Below, piece by piece: positions 1 through 5,461 of a DNA stretch of 5,461 nucleotides (positions are counted from its first letter, which is position 1; each line of letters opens with the position of its first letter). Under the pieces are notes generated by a model. It did not search any database and was not told where the DNA came from. It saw nothing but the letters and a program-made list of their open reading frames with translations. The stretch lies in NCBI GenBank assembly GCA_964449175.1, contig CAYUYH010000183.1, positions 1-5,461 on the forward strand, read 5' to 3'. Both the position numbers and the translations under genes were made by a program. Source of the stretch: CAYUYH01 sp964449175. GTDB lineage: Bacteria > Planctomycetota > Phycisphaerae > SM23-33.

Positions 1-55
1 GGGGGGGCGGGGCGCGGCGGGGGGGGGCGCGCCCCCCCCCCCCCCCCCCCCCCCC
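1..55. other. Low-complexity G-run/C-run tract, probable contig-end artefact
   Basis: The first 31 bases are nearly all G with a few C. From base 32 there is an unbroken run of 24 C. The centre forms a perfect palindrome: nine G (19-27), CGCG (28-31), then nine C. The tract contains no A or T and ends abruptly at ordinary coding-type sequence. Such homopolymer blocks at the end of an assembled sequence are usually sequencing or assembly artefacts, such as poly-G calls joined to their reverse complement. A genuine GC hairpin cannot be excluded from sequence alone. Confidence 0.75.
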
Positions 56-100
56 GAAGATGGGCGATCATGAGACCGCCTCTGGTCGCCATCACGCCAC

Positions 101-104
101 GAGG
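101..104 (+). promoter_or_regulatory. Shine-Dalgarno-like GAGG supporting a GTG start for glcD
   Basis: GAGG, within CGAGGA, lies six bases before the GTG at 111, which is good ribosome-binding spacing. The in-frame ATG at 60 has no purine-rich site at a usable distance, because the bases before it are the C run plus GAAG. This decides the start in favour of 111. Confidence 0.5.
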
Positions 105-110
105 ATCGCA

Positions 111-1541
111 GTGACGGACTACAACAAGCTCACACCGGAGATCGTCGAACAGTTGCGGCGGATCGTCGGGGCGGCGTACGTCATCCATGACGATCCCGAG
201 CGGCTCGAGCCGTTCAGCCACGACGAAATCCTCGAGCCCGCCTACGCTCACATGCCCGAGGCGGTCGTCCGTCCGCGCTCGGCCGCCGAGGTGGCCGAGG
301 TCATCAAGCTCGCCAACGAGCACTGCTTCCCCGTCACGCCGCGCGGCGCGGGCAGCGGGCTGTCCGGCGGGGCCGTGCCCATACACGGCGGCGTCGTCCT
401 GCTGACCGACCGCATGAACAGCATCCTGGAGATCGATGCGGCGAACATGTGCGTAGTCGTCGAGCCGGGCGTGGTCACCAACGAGATCAACCAGGCGCTG
501 AAGGACTACGGCCTGTTCTACGCGGGCTACCCCATGAGCCTGGAGACGTGCTACATCGGCGGCAACGTGGCCGAGAACGCCGGCGGCGCGAAGGCCGTCA
601 AATACGGCGTCACCGGGCGATACGTGATCGGCCTGGAGGTCGTCACGCCGACCGGCGGAGTAATCAATCTCGGCGGCAAGCTGGTCAAGAACGTCACCGG
701 CTACGACCTAGTCCAGTTGATGGTGGGCAGCGAGGGCACGCTCGGCGTGGTCACGAAGGTCACGTTGAAGCTGCTGCCGTTGCCGCGGGCGAGCGTCGAC
801 CTGCTGTGCCTGTTCCCCTCCGCCGCCGACGCCATCGCCGCCGTGCCGCGGATGGTCGCCGCCGGCGGGGTCGTGCCGACGGCCGTGGAGTTCATGGACC
901 ACATAGCCGTCAAGGCCGCCTGCGAGTACCTCAACGAGACCATCCCCTACGCCCAGGCCGGCGCGATGCTGCTGATCACCGTCGACGGCAGCGATAAGGC
1001 GCGGATCGAGGCCGACTACGAGACCATCGGCGAGCAGTGCCTCGCCGCCGGGGCCAGCGAGGTATACGTGGCCGACAACTACACCACCAGTGAACGGATC
1101 TGGCGGGTGAGGAAGAACATGGGCGAGGCGTTCGCCCTGATCACGCGCCACCAGAGCAGCGAGGACCTGGTCGTGCCGATCGCGGCGATTCCGGCGCTGG
1201 TCGCGGGCTTGGGCCGGCTGGCTGAGAAGTACGGCGTGATGATTCCCTGCTACGGGCACGCCGGCGACGGCAACATCCACACGCGGATCATGATGAACCC
1301 GTCCTGGTCGCCCGAGCAGTGGGAGCTGAAGCTGCCCGAAATCCTGCACGAGCTGTACGGGCTGACGGCCGAGCTGGGCGGCAAGGTCTCCGGCGAGCAC
1401 GGCATCGGCCATAAACGCAAGAAATTCATGCCCATGTTCGTCTCGCCGGCCTACATCGAGATGATGCGGGCGGTCAAGCGGGCGATGGACCCCAACAACA
1501 TCCTCAATCCTGGGAAGATATTCGACCTGCCGGAGCCTTGA
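111..1541 (+). CDS. glcD: FAD-linked 2-hydroxyacid oxidase, glycolate oxidase subunit GlcD type
   Basis: This is a flavoprotein of the GlcD / D-lactate dehydrogenase family, which oxidises glycolate, D-lactate or related 2-hydroxyacids to 2-oxoacids. The 476 residues from GTG 111 match the family length. An in-frame ATG at 60 would add 17 residues but lacks a ribosome site and abuts the artefactual C run. The N-terminal half is a PCMH-type FAD-binding domain (about 40-220). It contains PRGAGSGLSGG (77-87), GGNVAENAGG (150-159) and a GSEGTLGVVT stretch. The C-terminal half is the FAD-oxidase C domain, with HAGDGNIH (383-390) and SGEHGIG (427-433), which carry the family's conserved His and Asp/Glu residues, and a closing NPGKIF. 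In the known complex GlcD works with GlcE and the Fe-S protein GlcF. Neither is downstream, where the next gene is convergent, and the upstream side is cut off. The exact substrate therefore cannot be assigned: D-lactate or another D-2-hydroxyacid is possible. The family call is firm; the symbol is by similarity. Confidence 0.93.
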   Translation: MTDYNKLTPEIVEQLRRIVGAAYVIHDDPERLEPFSHDEILEPAYAHMPEAVVRPRSAAEVAEVIKLANEHCFPVTPRGAGSGLSGGAVPIHGGVVLLTDRMNSILEIDAANMCVVVEPGVVTNEINQALKDYGLFYAGYPMSLETCYIGGNVAENAGGAKAVKYGVTGRYVIGLEVVTPTGGVINLGGKLVKNVTGYDLVQLMVGSEGTLGVVTKVTLKLLPLPRASVDLLCLFPSAADAIAAVPRMVAAGGVVPTAVEFMDHIAVKAACEYLNETIPYAQAGAMLLITVDGSDKARIEADYETIGEQCLAAGASEVYVADNYTTSERIWRVRKNMGEAFALITRHQSSEDLVVPIAAIPALVAGLGRLAEKYGVMIPCYGHAGDGNIHTRIMMNPSWSPEQWELKLPEILHELYGLTAELGGKVSGEHGIGHKRKKFMPMFVSPAYIEMMRAVKRAMDPNNILNPGKIFDLPEP

Positions 1542-3000
1542 CCGGCGGCGTCATCGGCTGGACCTTCACCGCGTCGATCTTGAACGCGCCCATCAGCGTG
1601 GCCAGCCTCATGTAGTCCACCGGGCTGCCGTCGCCGGCTGCGAAGGCGATGTGCCCCAGGTTGTAGCCTCCCTCGGCGGTGGGGTCGATGTTGTACCACT
1701 TCTCGCCGATGTACACGCGGACCCACGCGTGCGGGCCGAAAACGTGCTGCTGGTCGCCGAGTTGCTGGACATAAAGCATGCCGGCCAGCACCTCCGCTGG
1801 TATGCCGACTGCCCGGCACATGGCCGCGGCCAGCACGGCGTGCTCGGTGCAGTCGCCGCGGCGCGTCTTGACGACCTCGCTGGCCTTGGCGTAGCCGACG
1901 GAAAGGTCCTTGGTCGTGACGTAGTTGCGGACGAAGGTCTCGATTCGCCTTGCGGCCTCGGCGGAGTCCTTTGTCGCGCCGATCGCCCGGCGGGCCAGGG
2001 CGACGACCTCCGGCTGGTCGCTGTCGACGAACGGCGCCGGCTTGATCGCGGCCAGCGCACGCGGGTCGGCGCCGGCGTACGGGAATGCGACGCCCTTGGG
2101 CGCCCGCTCGGCCGAGACAACCACCGACACGCCGCGCGCGTCGGGCAATACCTTCTGGTTGCCGAGGCTCGGCACGGTGATCTTGCCCGCCTCGTTCGGC
2201 GTCAGGTGGTAGATGACGCTCTTGGCCGTTGCCAGGTCGGTCAGCGGGACGGGGCTGGGCACGGTCGTCTTGGCCAGCACGTCCAGCGGTACGTCCGCCT
2301 CCCCGAGGGCGAACTCCTTGCTGCACGCGACCATCTCTATGTTCATGCCGCCCTCGGCCGTGACGACCTTGTAGGCCTTGTAGTCCTCGTCGATGTAGCT
2401 GGTAACTGTGATTCCTTCCGTCTTCATGGTCACCTCGTGCAGGCTCATCCGCCGGCCTAGGATGTTCACCTCCTTCTGGTGGCCCACGAACGCGTCAGCC
2501 TCGACGCCGCGCAGCGACATCGGCTCGAACATGACGAAGGAGTACTGCGTGCCGGGCGCCAGGCCCTTTTCCTTCTGGAGCAGCAGCATGCCCTCGACCA
2601 GCAGGGCGCCGGCGGGCCAGTCCATCTCGCTCTGCTGGGTCTGGCCGGCGGCGGTCGTGGTCAGCTCTATCTTGCCGTCGGGTCTGATCTTCCCGCTGAC
2701 GGTCTGGACCATGATGGACATGTCCTGGACGTTTTCGAAGGCCAGCGGCTTGCCGTCGACCGTCTCGACGTACTTCTGGATGACCTTCACGGTCATCGGC
2801 GCGCCCATTCGCTCCATGCTCATGACCGTCTCCTGGGTCGTGACGACCTGCTCCGGACCGGCCGAGCGAACCTCGCGCGAGTGGCCTATCTTCTCGCCGC
2901 TCATGAAGACCGCGTAGTAGGTGACCTCCTCGCTCTCCGCCGCCCAGGCCGCGGACGCCAGCACACACACGATCGCGATCGACAGTTTCTTGATAGGCAT
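1504..3000 (-). CDS. Exported transglutaminase-like (papain-fold) protein
   Basis: The 498-residue product has a clear export signal: MPIKK, then a hydrophobic core (about 6-17), then SAAWA before AESEE, so cleavage near residue 20 is likely. There is no lipobox. Residues about 22-320 have no motif I can name; they alternate short polar and hydrophobic segments and are probably beta-rich. Residues about 330-450 are a transglutaminase-like domain. Cys384 lies in RRGDCTEHA, His424 in GPHAWVRVY and Asp439 in WYNIDPT, so the catalytic Cys-His-Asp triad is intact. Bacterial members of this fold act as proteases, amidases or cross-linking enzymes; the substrate here is unknown. The ATG at 3000 was chosen because it begins the signal peptide and follows a strong Shine-Dalgarno sequence. 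The frame is open to an ATG at 3084, but those 28 extra residues would bury the signal peptide. The 3' end overlaps glcD by 38 bp tail to tail. The gene lies downstream of dus on the same strand, 102 bp away, probably with its own promoter. Confidence 0.88.
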   Translation of the reverse strand: MPIKKLSIAIVCVLASAAWAAESEEVTYYAVFMSGEKIGHSREVRSAGPEQVVTTQETVMSMERMGAPMTVKVIQKYVETVDGKPLAFENVQDMSIMVQTVSGKIRPDGKIELTTTAAGQTQQSEMDWPAGALLVEGMLLLQKEKGLAPGTQYSFVMFEPMSLRGVEADAFVGHQKEVNILGRRMSLHEVTMKTEGITVTSYIDEDYKAYKVVTAEGGMNIEMVACSKEFALGEADVPLDVLAKTTVPSPVPLTDLATAKSVIYHLTPNEAGKITVPSLGNQKVLPDARGVSVVVSAERAPKGVAFPYAGADPRALAAIKPAPFVDSDQPEVVALARRAIGATKDSAEAARRIETFVRNYVTTKDLSVGYAKASEVVKTRRGDCTEHAVLAAAMCRAVGIPAEVLAGMLYVQQLGDQQHVFGPHAWVRVYIGEKWYNIDPTAEGGYNLGHIAFAAGDGSPVDYMRLATLMGAFKIDAVKVQPMTPPVKAPAGRISSQD

Positions 3001-3002
3001 GA

Positions 3003-3014
3003 CTTCCTTCTCCC
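3003..3014 (-). promoter_or_regulatory. Strong Shine-Dalgarno region for the transglutaminase-like gene
   Basis: Read on the minus strand, GGGAGAAGGAAG precedes the ATG at 3000 by two bases, and its AAGG core lies about five bases from the start. This fixes the start at 3000 rather than the in-frame ATG at 3084. It also shows that this organism uses Shine-Dalgarno initiation, which matters for the contrasting dus and rimO starts. Confidence 0.7.
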
Positions 3015-3031
3015 GAGTCGCGCGGATTAGT

Positions 3032-3040
3032 CCTATACCA
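3032..3040 (-). promoter_or_regulatory. Candidate extended -10 promoter for the transglutaminase-like gene
   Basis: On the minus strand the bases read TGG-TATAGG, a TGn extended -10 followed by a hexamer matching TATAAT at four of six positions. It would place the transcript start near 3025 and give a leader of about 25 bases that includes the Shine-Dalgarno site. No good -35 hexamer is visible (the bases at that position are CCCCGC), which extended -10 promoters can tolerate. This is inference from a short motif. Confidence 0.3.
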
Positions 3041-3053
3041 TGTTCACTGGCGC

Positions 3054-3073
3054 GGCGGGGCGGGAGCCCCGCC
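3054..3073 (-). terminator. GC-rich hairpin after dus, possible terminator without a U tract
   Basis: A perfect 8-bp stem, GGCGGGGC (3054-3061) with GCCCCGCC (3066-3073), closes a four-base loop. It begins 30 bp beyond the dus stop codon in the minus direction and sits before the candidate promoter of the next gene, a natural place to end the dus transcript. No T-rich tail follows on the minus strand, so it is not a canonical intrinsic terminator. It could instead be an mRNA-stabilising or attenuating hairpin if dus and the downstream gene are co-transcribed. Confidence 0.4.
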
Positions 3074-3102
3074 AGCCCTCGCACTCCAGCGTGATCATGA
3101 TA

Positions 3103-4086
3103 TCAGTCCCGGTAGAACTCCTCAAGGACGGCGTGCCACTCATCCGGCCGGCTGACGGCCACGAAGGCCATGCGGACCTTCGCCGGAGTGGGGTGCAGGC
3201 GAGAGTACTTGATGCCGAACTTGCGCATGATCTTGGCCGCGCGGTCGCCCTGGCGGCTGTGAACGTGCTCGAAGTGCCAGGCGAGGTGCTCTCGCTGCTC
3301 GGCGACCGACGGGCGGTACGGCTCGCGGCCGGCGGCGACGTCCGCGACCTGGCGGAAGAACCACGGATTGCCCAGCGCGCCGCGGGCGGCGGCGACGGCG
3401 TCCACGCCGGTCTGCTCGAGCATGGCCAGGGCATCGGCCGGGCGGAGCACGTCGCCGGAGCCGATGATCGTCTTGTCCGGGAATCGCCGCTTGACCGCGG
3501 CAACGAAGCCCCAGTCGGCCCGCCCCGTGTAGCGCATCTCCACGCTGCGGGCGTGGACGCACAGCCCGGCGGCGCCGGCGTCGAAGGCGGCCTCGGCGAT
3601 CCGCCAGAAGTCCTCGTCGCCGTCGGCGGTGCGGAAACTGCGCCGCAGCTTGAGCGTCACGGGCCTGTCGACGGCCGCCACCACCGCGCGCGTGATCTCA
3701 GCGGCCTCCTCCGGCCGGCTCATCAGGTACCCGCCGCGCCGCCTGGCAAGCGCCTTGCGGACCGGGCAGGCGAAGTTCAGGTCCACCGCGTCGAAGCCCA
3801 TCTCGCGGAGCATCGCCGCGGCGGAGGCCATCATCTCCGGCTCCCGCCCGATGAGCTGACCGGCGAGCGGATGGTCGGCCGGGTCCATCTGCACCATCCG
3901 CCGGCGCAGCTTCTCGCCCGCGAGCAGGAGCTTGTCCAGCATCATCTCCGTCGTGCAGAACGCCGCGCCGTGACGGCGGCACAGCAGCCGAAACGCCAGG
4001 TCGCTATACCCGGCCAGCGGCGCGAGCACGACGGGGAAGGGCACCTGGATGTCGCCGATGCGAAATGGCCTCAACTCAACGGTCAC
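3103..4086 (-). CDS. dus: tRNA-dihydrouridine synthase (Dus family, DusB-like)
   Basis: This FMN enzyme reduces uridines in tRNA D-loops to dihydrouridine with NADPH. The 327-residue product fits the family: an FMN-binding TIM barrel with a small helical C-terminal domain (from about 250). The motifs are in the expected order: IGDIQVPFPVVLAPLAGYSD (10-29) for the phosphate and flavin site, Q77 in LAGQLIG, catalytic Cys107 in LNFACPVRK, K146 in TLKLR, H178 in CVHARS, IIGSGDV (207-213) and ARGALGNPW (234-242). The Cys is preceded by Ala where many homologues have Gly (NxGCP), a mild change. The GTG at 4086 was chosen because homologues begin just before the IGxI element. An in-frame ATG at 4176 or 4173 would add about 30 Arg-rich residues and start almost on top of rimO, which is unlikely. 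TTG 4074 is another option. There is no Shine-Dalgarno sequence at proper spacing: AGGAGG (4105-4110) is 18 bases upstream of the GTG. The frame stays open further upstream only as antisense of rimO. Confidence 0.92.
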   Translation of the reverse strand: MTVELRPFRIGDIQVPFPVVLAPLAGYSDLAFRLLCRRHGAAFCTTEMMLDKLLLAGEKLRRRMVQMDPADHPLAGQLIGREPEMMASAAAMLREMGFDAVDLNFACPVRKALARRRGGYLMSRPEEAAEITRAVVAAVDRPVTLKLRRSFRTADGDEDFWRIAEAAFDAGAAGLCVHARSVEMRYTGRADWGFVAAVKRRFPDKTIIGSGDVLRPADALAMLEQTGVDAVAAARGALGNPWFFRQVADVAAGREPYRPSVAEQREHLAWHFEHVHSRQGDRAAKIMRKFGIKYSRLHPTPAKVRMAFVAVSRPDEWHAVLEEFYRD

Positions 4087-4093
4087 GCGACGC

Positions 4094-4099
4094 AGTATA
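4094..4099 (-). promoter_or_regulatory. Candidate -10 element for dus, leaderless geometry
   Basis: The minus strand reads TATACT, matching TATAAT at five of six positions. Counting the hexamer as -12 to -7, transcription would start at 4087, one base before the GTG start codon. No TTGACA-like -35 is seen 17 bases upstream, where the bases are CAGCGG. If correct, the AGGAGG at 4105-4110 would lie outside the mRNA. Confidence 0.35.
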
Positions 4100-4123
4100 C
4101 AGTCCCTCCTCGGCCTCCGCTGA

Positions 4124-4150
4124 CGGTATTCCGGCAGTCCGGTATTCCGG
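4124..4150. repeat. Direct repeat CGGTATTCCGG x2, 16-bp period, possible operator
   Basis: The 11-mer CGGTATTCCGG occurs at 4124-4134 and again at 4140-4150, separated by CAGTC. The second copy is flanked to CCGG-TATT-CCGG, so each unit is built around CCGG half-sites. The 16-bp period is not a whole number of helical turns, which argues mildly against a simple two-site regulator. The second copy falls at about -40 to -30 of the candidate rimO promoter, so it could be a regulator site or stand in for the -35. Function is inference; the repeat itself is directly visible. Confidence 0.5.
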
Positions 4151-4153
4151 TAA

Positions 4154-4166
4154 GCTGCCCGGCAGC
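4154..4166. repeat. 13-bp palindrome GCTGCC-C-GGCAGC upstream of rimO
   Basis: A perfect inverted repeat with 6-bp arms and one central base, too tight for an RNA hairpin but suited to a dimeric DNA-binding protein. It lies between the -35 and -10 regions of the candidate rimO promoter, where a bound repressor would block polymerase. In G+C-rich DNA a palindrome of this size can also arise by chance. Confidence 0.3.
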
Positions 4167-4167
4167 C

Positions 4168-4173
4168 TATCAT
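4168..4173 (+). promoter_or_regulatory. Candidate -10 element for rimO, leaderless geometry
   Basis: TATCAT matches TATAAT at five of six positions. With the hexamer as -12 to -7, the transcript start falls on 4180, the A of the rimO ATG. The six bases between the hexamer and the ATG leave no room for a Shine-Dalgarno site, and none is seen further upstream at a usable distance. The -35 position holds TTCCGG, from the repeated 11-mer, a poor match to TTGACA. Confidence 0.35.
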
Positions 4174-4179
4174 CATGCG

Positions 4180-5461
4180 ATGAGTTCCAAGCCGCTGAAG
4201 GTCGCGTGGATATCGCTGGGCTGCCCGAAGAACCTGGTGGACAGCGAGAAGATGCTCGGCACGCTCGCCGCCGGCGGTTGCGTGGTCGGCGCGCCGGAAG
4301 ACCAGGCCGACGTGATCGTGGTCAACACCTGCGCCTTCCTCGCCGCGGCCAGGCGGGAGTCGCTGGAGGTTATTGCCGAGGCCGTCGAGCGGAAGCGGCG
4401 CGGGCGTCTCCGCCGCGTGGTGGTGGCCGGGTGCTTCCCCAGCCGAGACGGGGCGGGCCTGTACGACCTGGCCAAGGGCATCGACGCGGTAGTGGGCACG
4501 AACGACCGCCGCGCGATCCTGGCCGCCGTGACCGGTAGGCGGCGGGTAACGCGCGTCGCGCCGGCGGCAGCGGGGCGACGGCTCGCGTCCGATCGCGGGC
4601 GGCTGCGCCTGACGCCGCGGCACACCGCCTACCTGCGGATCGCCGAGGGTTGCAGCCGGCGGTGCACGTTCTGCACGATCCCAGCCATCCGCGGCCCGCT
4701 GCGATCCAAGACGCCCGCGACCGTCCTGGCCGAGGCACGCGAGCTGATCGCCGACGGCGCGCTCGAGCTGAACCTGATCGCCCAGGACACGACCAGCTAC
4801 GGCCGCGACCTGCCCGCCCGGGCCGACCTGGCCGGCCTGCTGCGCCGGCTCGACCGTTTGGACGGCCTGCGTTGGCTGCGGCTGATGTACACCTACCCCC
4901 GGCGGTTCGACGATGCGCTGATAGCCGCGCTGGCCGACTGCGAGCGCGTCGCCCACTACGTCGACCTGCCGCTCCAGCACATCTCCGATCCCATCCTTCG
5001 CCGCATGGGCCGAGGCGTGACACGAAAGGGCGTCGAGCGGCTGCTGACCAGGCTGCGGCGGCGGATGCCCGACGTCGCGGTCCGGACGACGTTCATCGTG
5101 GGCTTCCCCGGCGAGACGGATCGCCAGTTCCGCGAGCTGCTGGAGTTTGTGCGGGACTTGCGGTTCGACGCGGTCGGCGTGTTCGAGTTCTCGCCGGAGG
5201 AGGGCACAGCCGCGGCGTCCATGCCGCGCCAGGTGAGCGACGCAGCCAAGGCCGCCCGGGCCGAGGAACTGATGCTTGCCCAGCAGACTATCGCCTTCGA
5301 GGCCAACCGCCGGCGCGTGGGCAGCCGCGTGGAGGTGCTCGTTGACGGCATAGACTCGAGCCGCCGATGTGTCGGCCGACACTACGGCCAGGCGCCGGAG
5401 GTCGACAGCGTGTGCATCCTCACCGAGCCGCGCCCGGCCGGGCGGCTGGTCGCCGCGGAAG
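4180..5461 (+). CDS. rimO: Ribosomal protein S12 methylthiotransferase RimO (3' end cut by window)
   Basis: RimO is a radical-SAM enzyme with two Fe-S clusters that adds a methylthio group to the conserved aspartate of ribosomal protein S12. The 427 residues present cover almost the whole protein (family about 430-450). The N-terminal UPF0004 domain has the three cluster-binding cysteines: C15 in SLGCPKN, C51 in VNTCAF and C85 in AGCF. The radical-SAM CxxxCxxC follows as C158, C162 and C165 in EGCSRRCTFC. NLIAQDTTSYG, DLPLQH and VGFPGET are hallmarks that favour RimO over MiaB. A C-terminal TRAM domain starts near 376 (NRRRVGSRVEVLVDG) and is cut within the last residues; no stop codon is reached. 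The ATG at 4180 begins just before the first conserved strand. No Shine-Dalgarno site precedes it. An overlapping ATG at 4175 opens only ATG CGA TGA. The gene is divergent from dus across 93 bp. Confidence 0.95.
   Translation, partial: MSSKPLKVAWISLGCPKNLVDSEKMLGTLAAGGCVVGAPEDQADVIVVNTCAFLAAARRESLEVIAEAVERKRRGRLRRVVVAGCFPSRDGAGLYDLAKGIDAVVGTNDRRAILAAVTGRRRVTRVAPAAAGRRLASDRGRLRLTPRHTAYLRIAEGCSRRCTFCTIPAIRGPLRSKTPATVLAEARELIADGALELNLIAQDTTSYGRDLPARADLAGLLRRLDRLDGLRWLRLMYTYPRRFDDALIAALADCERVAHYVDLPLQHISDPILRRMGRGVTRKGVERLLTRLRRRMPDVAVRTTFIVGFPGETDRQFRELLEFVRDLRFDAVGVFEFSPEEGTAAASMPRQVSDAAKAARAEELMLAQQTIAFEANRRRVGSRVEVLVDGIDSSRRCVGRHYGQAPEVDSVCILTEPRPAGRLVAAE

Noticed and set aside
708..1412. Minus-strand open frame inside glcD
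   Set aside because: It is antisense to conserved FAD-oxidase motifs and arises from G/C-ending codons; no supporting start site or domain was seen.
1651..2460. Plus-strand open frame opposite the transglutaminase-like gene
   Set aside because: It is antisense to a gene with a signal peptide and an intact catalytic triad. Its own translation is compositionally biased and has no recognisable domain.
3092..3105. Near-palindrome TGATCATGATATCA at the dus stop codon
   Set aside because: It is imperfect, overlaps the stop codon and has no promoter context that would make it an operator.
4175..4183. Mini-ORF ATG CGA TGA overlapping the rimO start
   Set aside because: It contains only two sense codons and no ribosome site, so it is more likely chance than a regulatory leader peptide.
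4065..4538. Plus-strand frame starting within the dus 5' end and running into rimO in another frame
   Set aside because: It crosses the intergenic region and then gives Arg/Gly-rich translation out of frame with rimO. It has no motif and no ribosome site.
4177..5382. Long open frame on the minus strand extending dus upstream across the whole of rimO
   Set aside because: The translation is low-complexity, rich in Arg, Gly, Pro and Ala, and has no domain motifs, whereas rimO on the opposite strand has every family motif. Long antisense frames are common in G+C-rich coding DNA.
1..5461. Search for a novel defence, mobile or biosynthetic system
   Set aside because: All four genes belong to common families, and there are no repeats of CRISPR type, transposase motifs, tRNA-like ends, toxin-antitoxin-like small gene pairs or reverse-transcriptase motifs in what I could read.

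Overview
The window is G+C-rich bacterial chromosomal DNA whose codons end mostly in G or C. It carries four protein-coding genes, and the last one runs off the right edge. The exported transglutaminase-like protein, the flavin oxidase and the style of the dihydrouridine synthase would suit a Planctomycetota-like or other deep-branching Gram-negative bacterium, but that placement is an impression and no marker in the window proves it. The first 55 bases are a G run followed by a C run, which looks like a contig end or sequencing artefact rather than biology.

Layout, left to right: (1) low-complexity G/C tract, 1-55; (2) a GlcD-type FAD-linked 2-hydroxyacid oxidase on +, 111-1541; (3) an exported transglutaminase-like protein on -, 1504-3000, overlapping the glcD 3' end tail to tail by 38 bp; (4) a 102-bp gap, 3001-3102, with a GC-rich hairpin, an extended -10-like element and a good Shine-Dalgarno sequence; (5) a tRNA-dihydrouridine synthase on -, 3103-4086; (6) a 93-bp divergent intergenic region, 4087-4179, with a repeated 11-mer, a 13-bp palindrome and two -10-like hexamers; (7) rimO on +, 4180 to the window end, missing only its last few codons.

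The genes do not form one pathway. GlcD is a carbon-metabolism oxidase whose usual partners (GlcE, GlcF) are not seen. The transglutaminase-like protein acts outside the cytoplasm on an unknown substrate. Dus and RimO both modify the translation apparatus (tRNA and ribosomal protein S12) and diverge from one short regulatory region.

I found no mobile element, CRISPR array, tRNA or rRNA, and no evidence of a novel multi-gene system. The most interesting signal is the dus/rimO intergenic region. Both genes lack a usable Shine-Dalgarno sequence, and each has a -10-like hexamer placed so that transcription would begin at or within one base of the start codon. This suggests a divergent pair of leaderless mRNAs. 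No stretch longer than about 102 bases lacks a gene.
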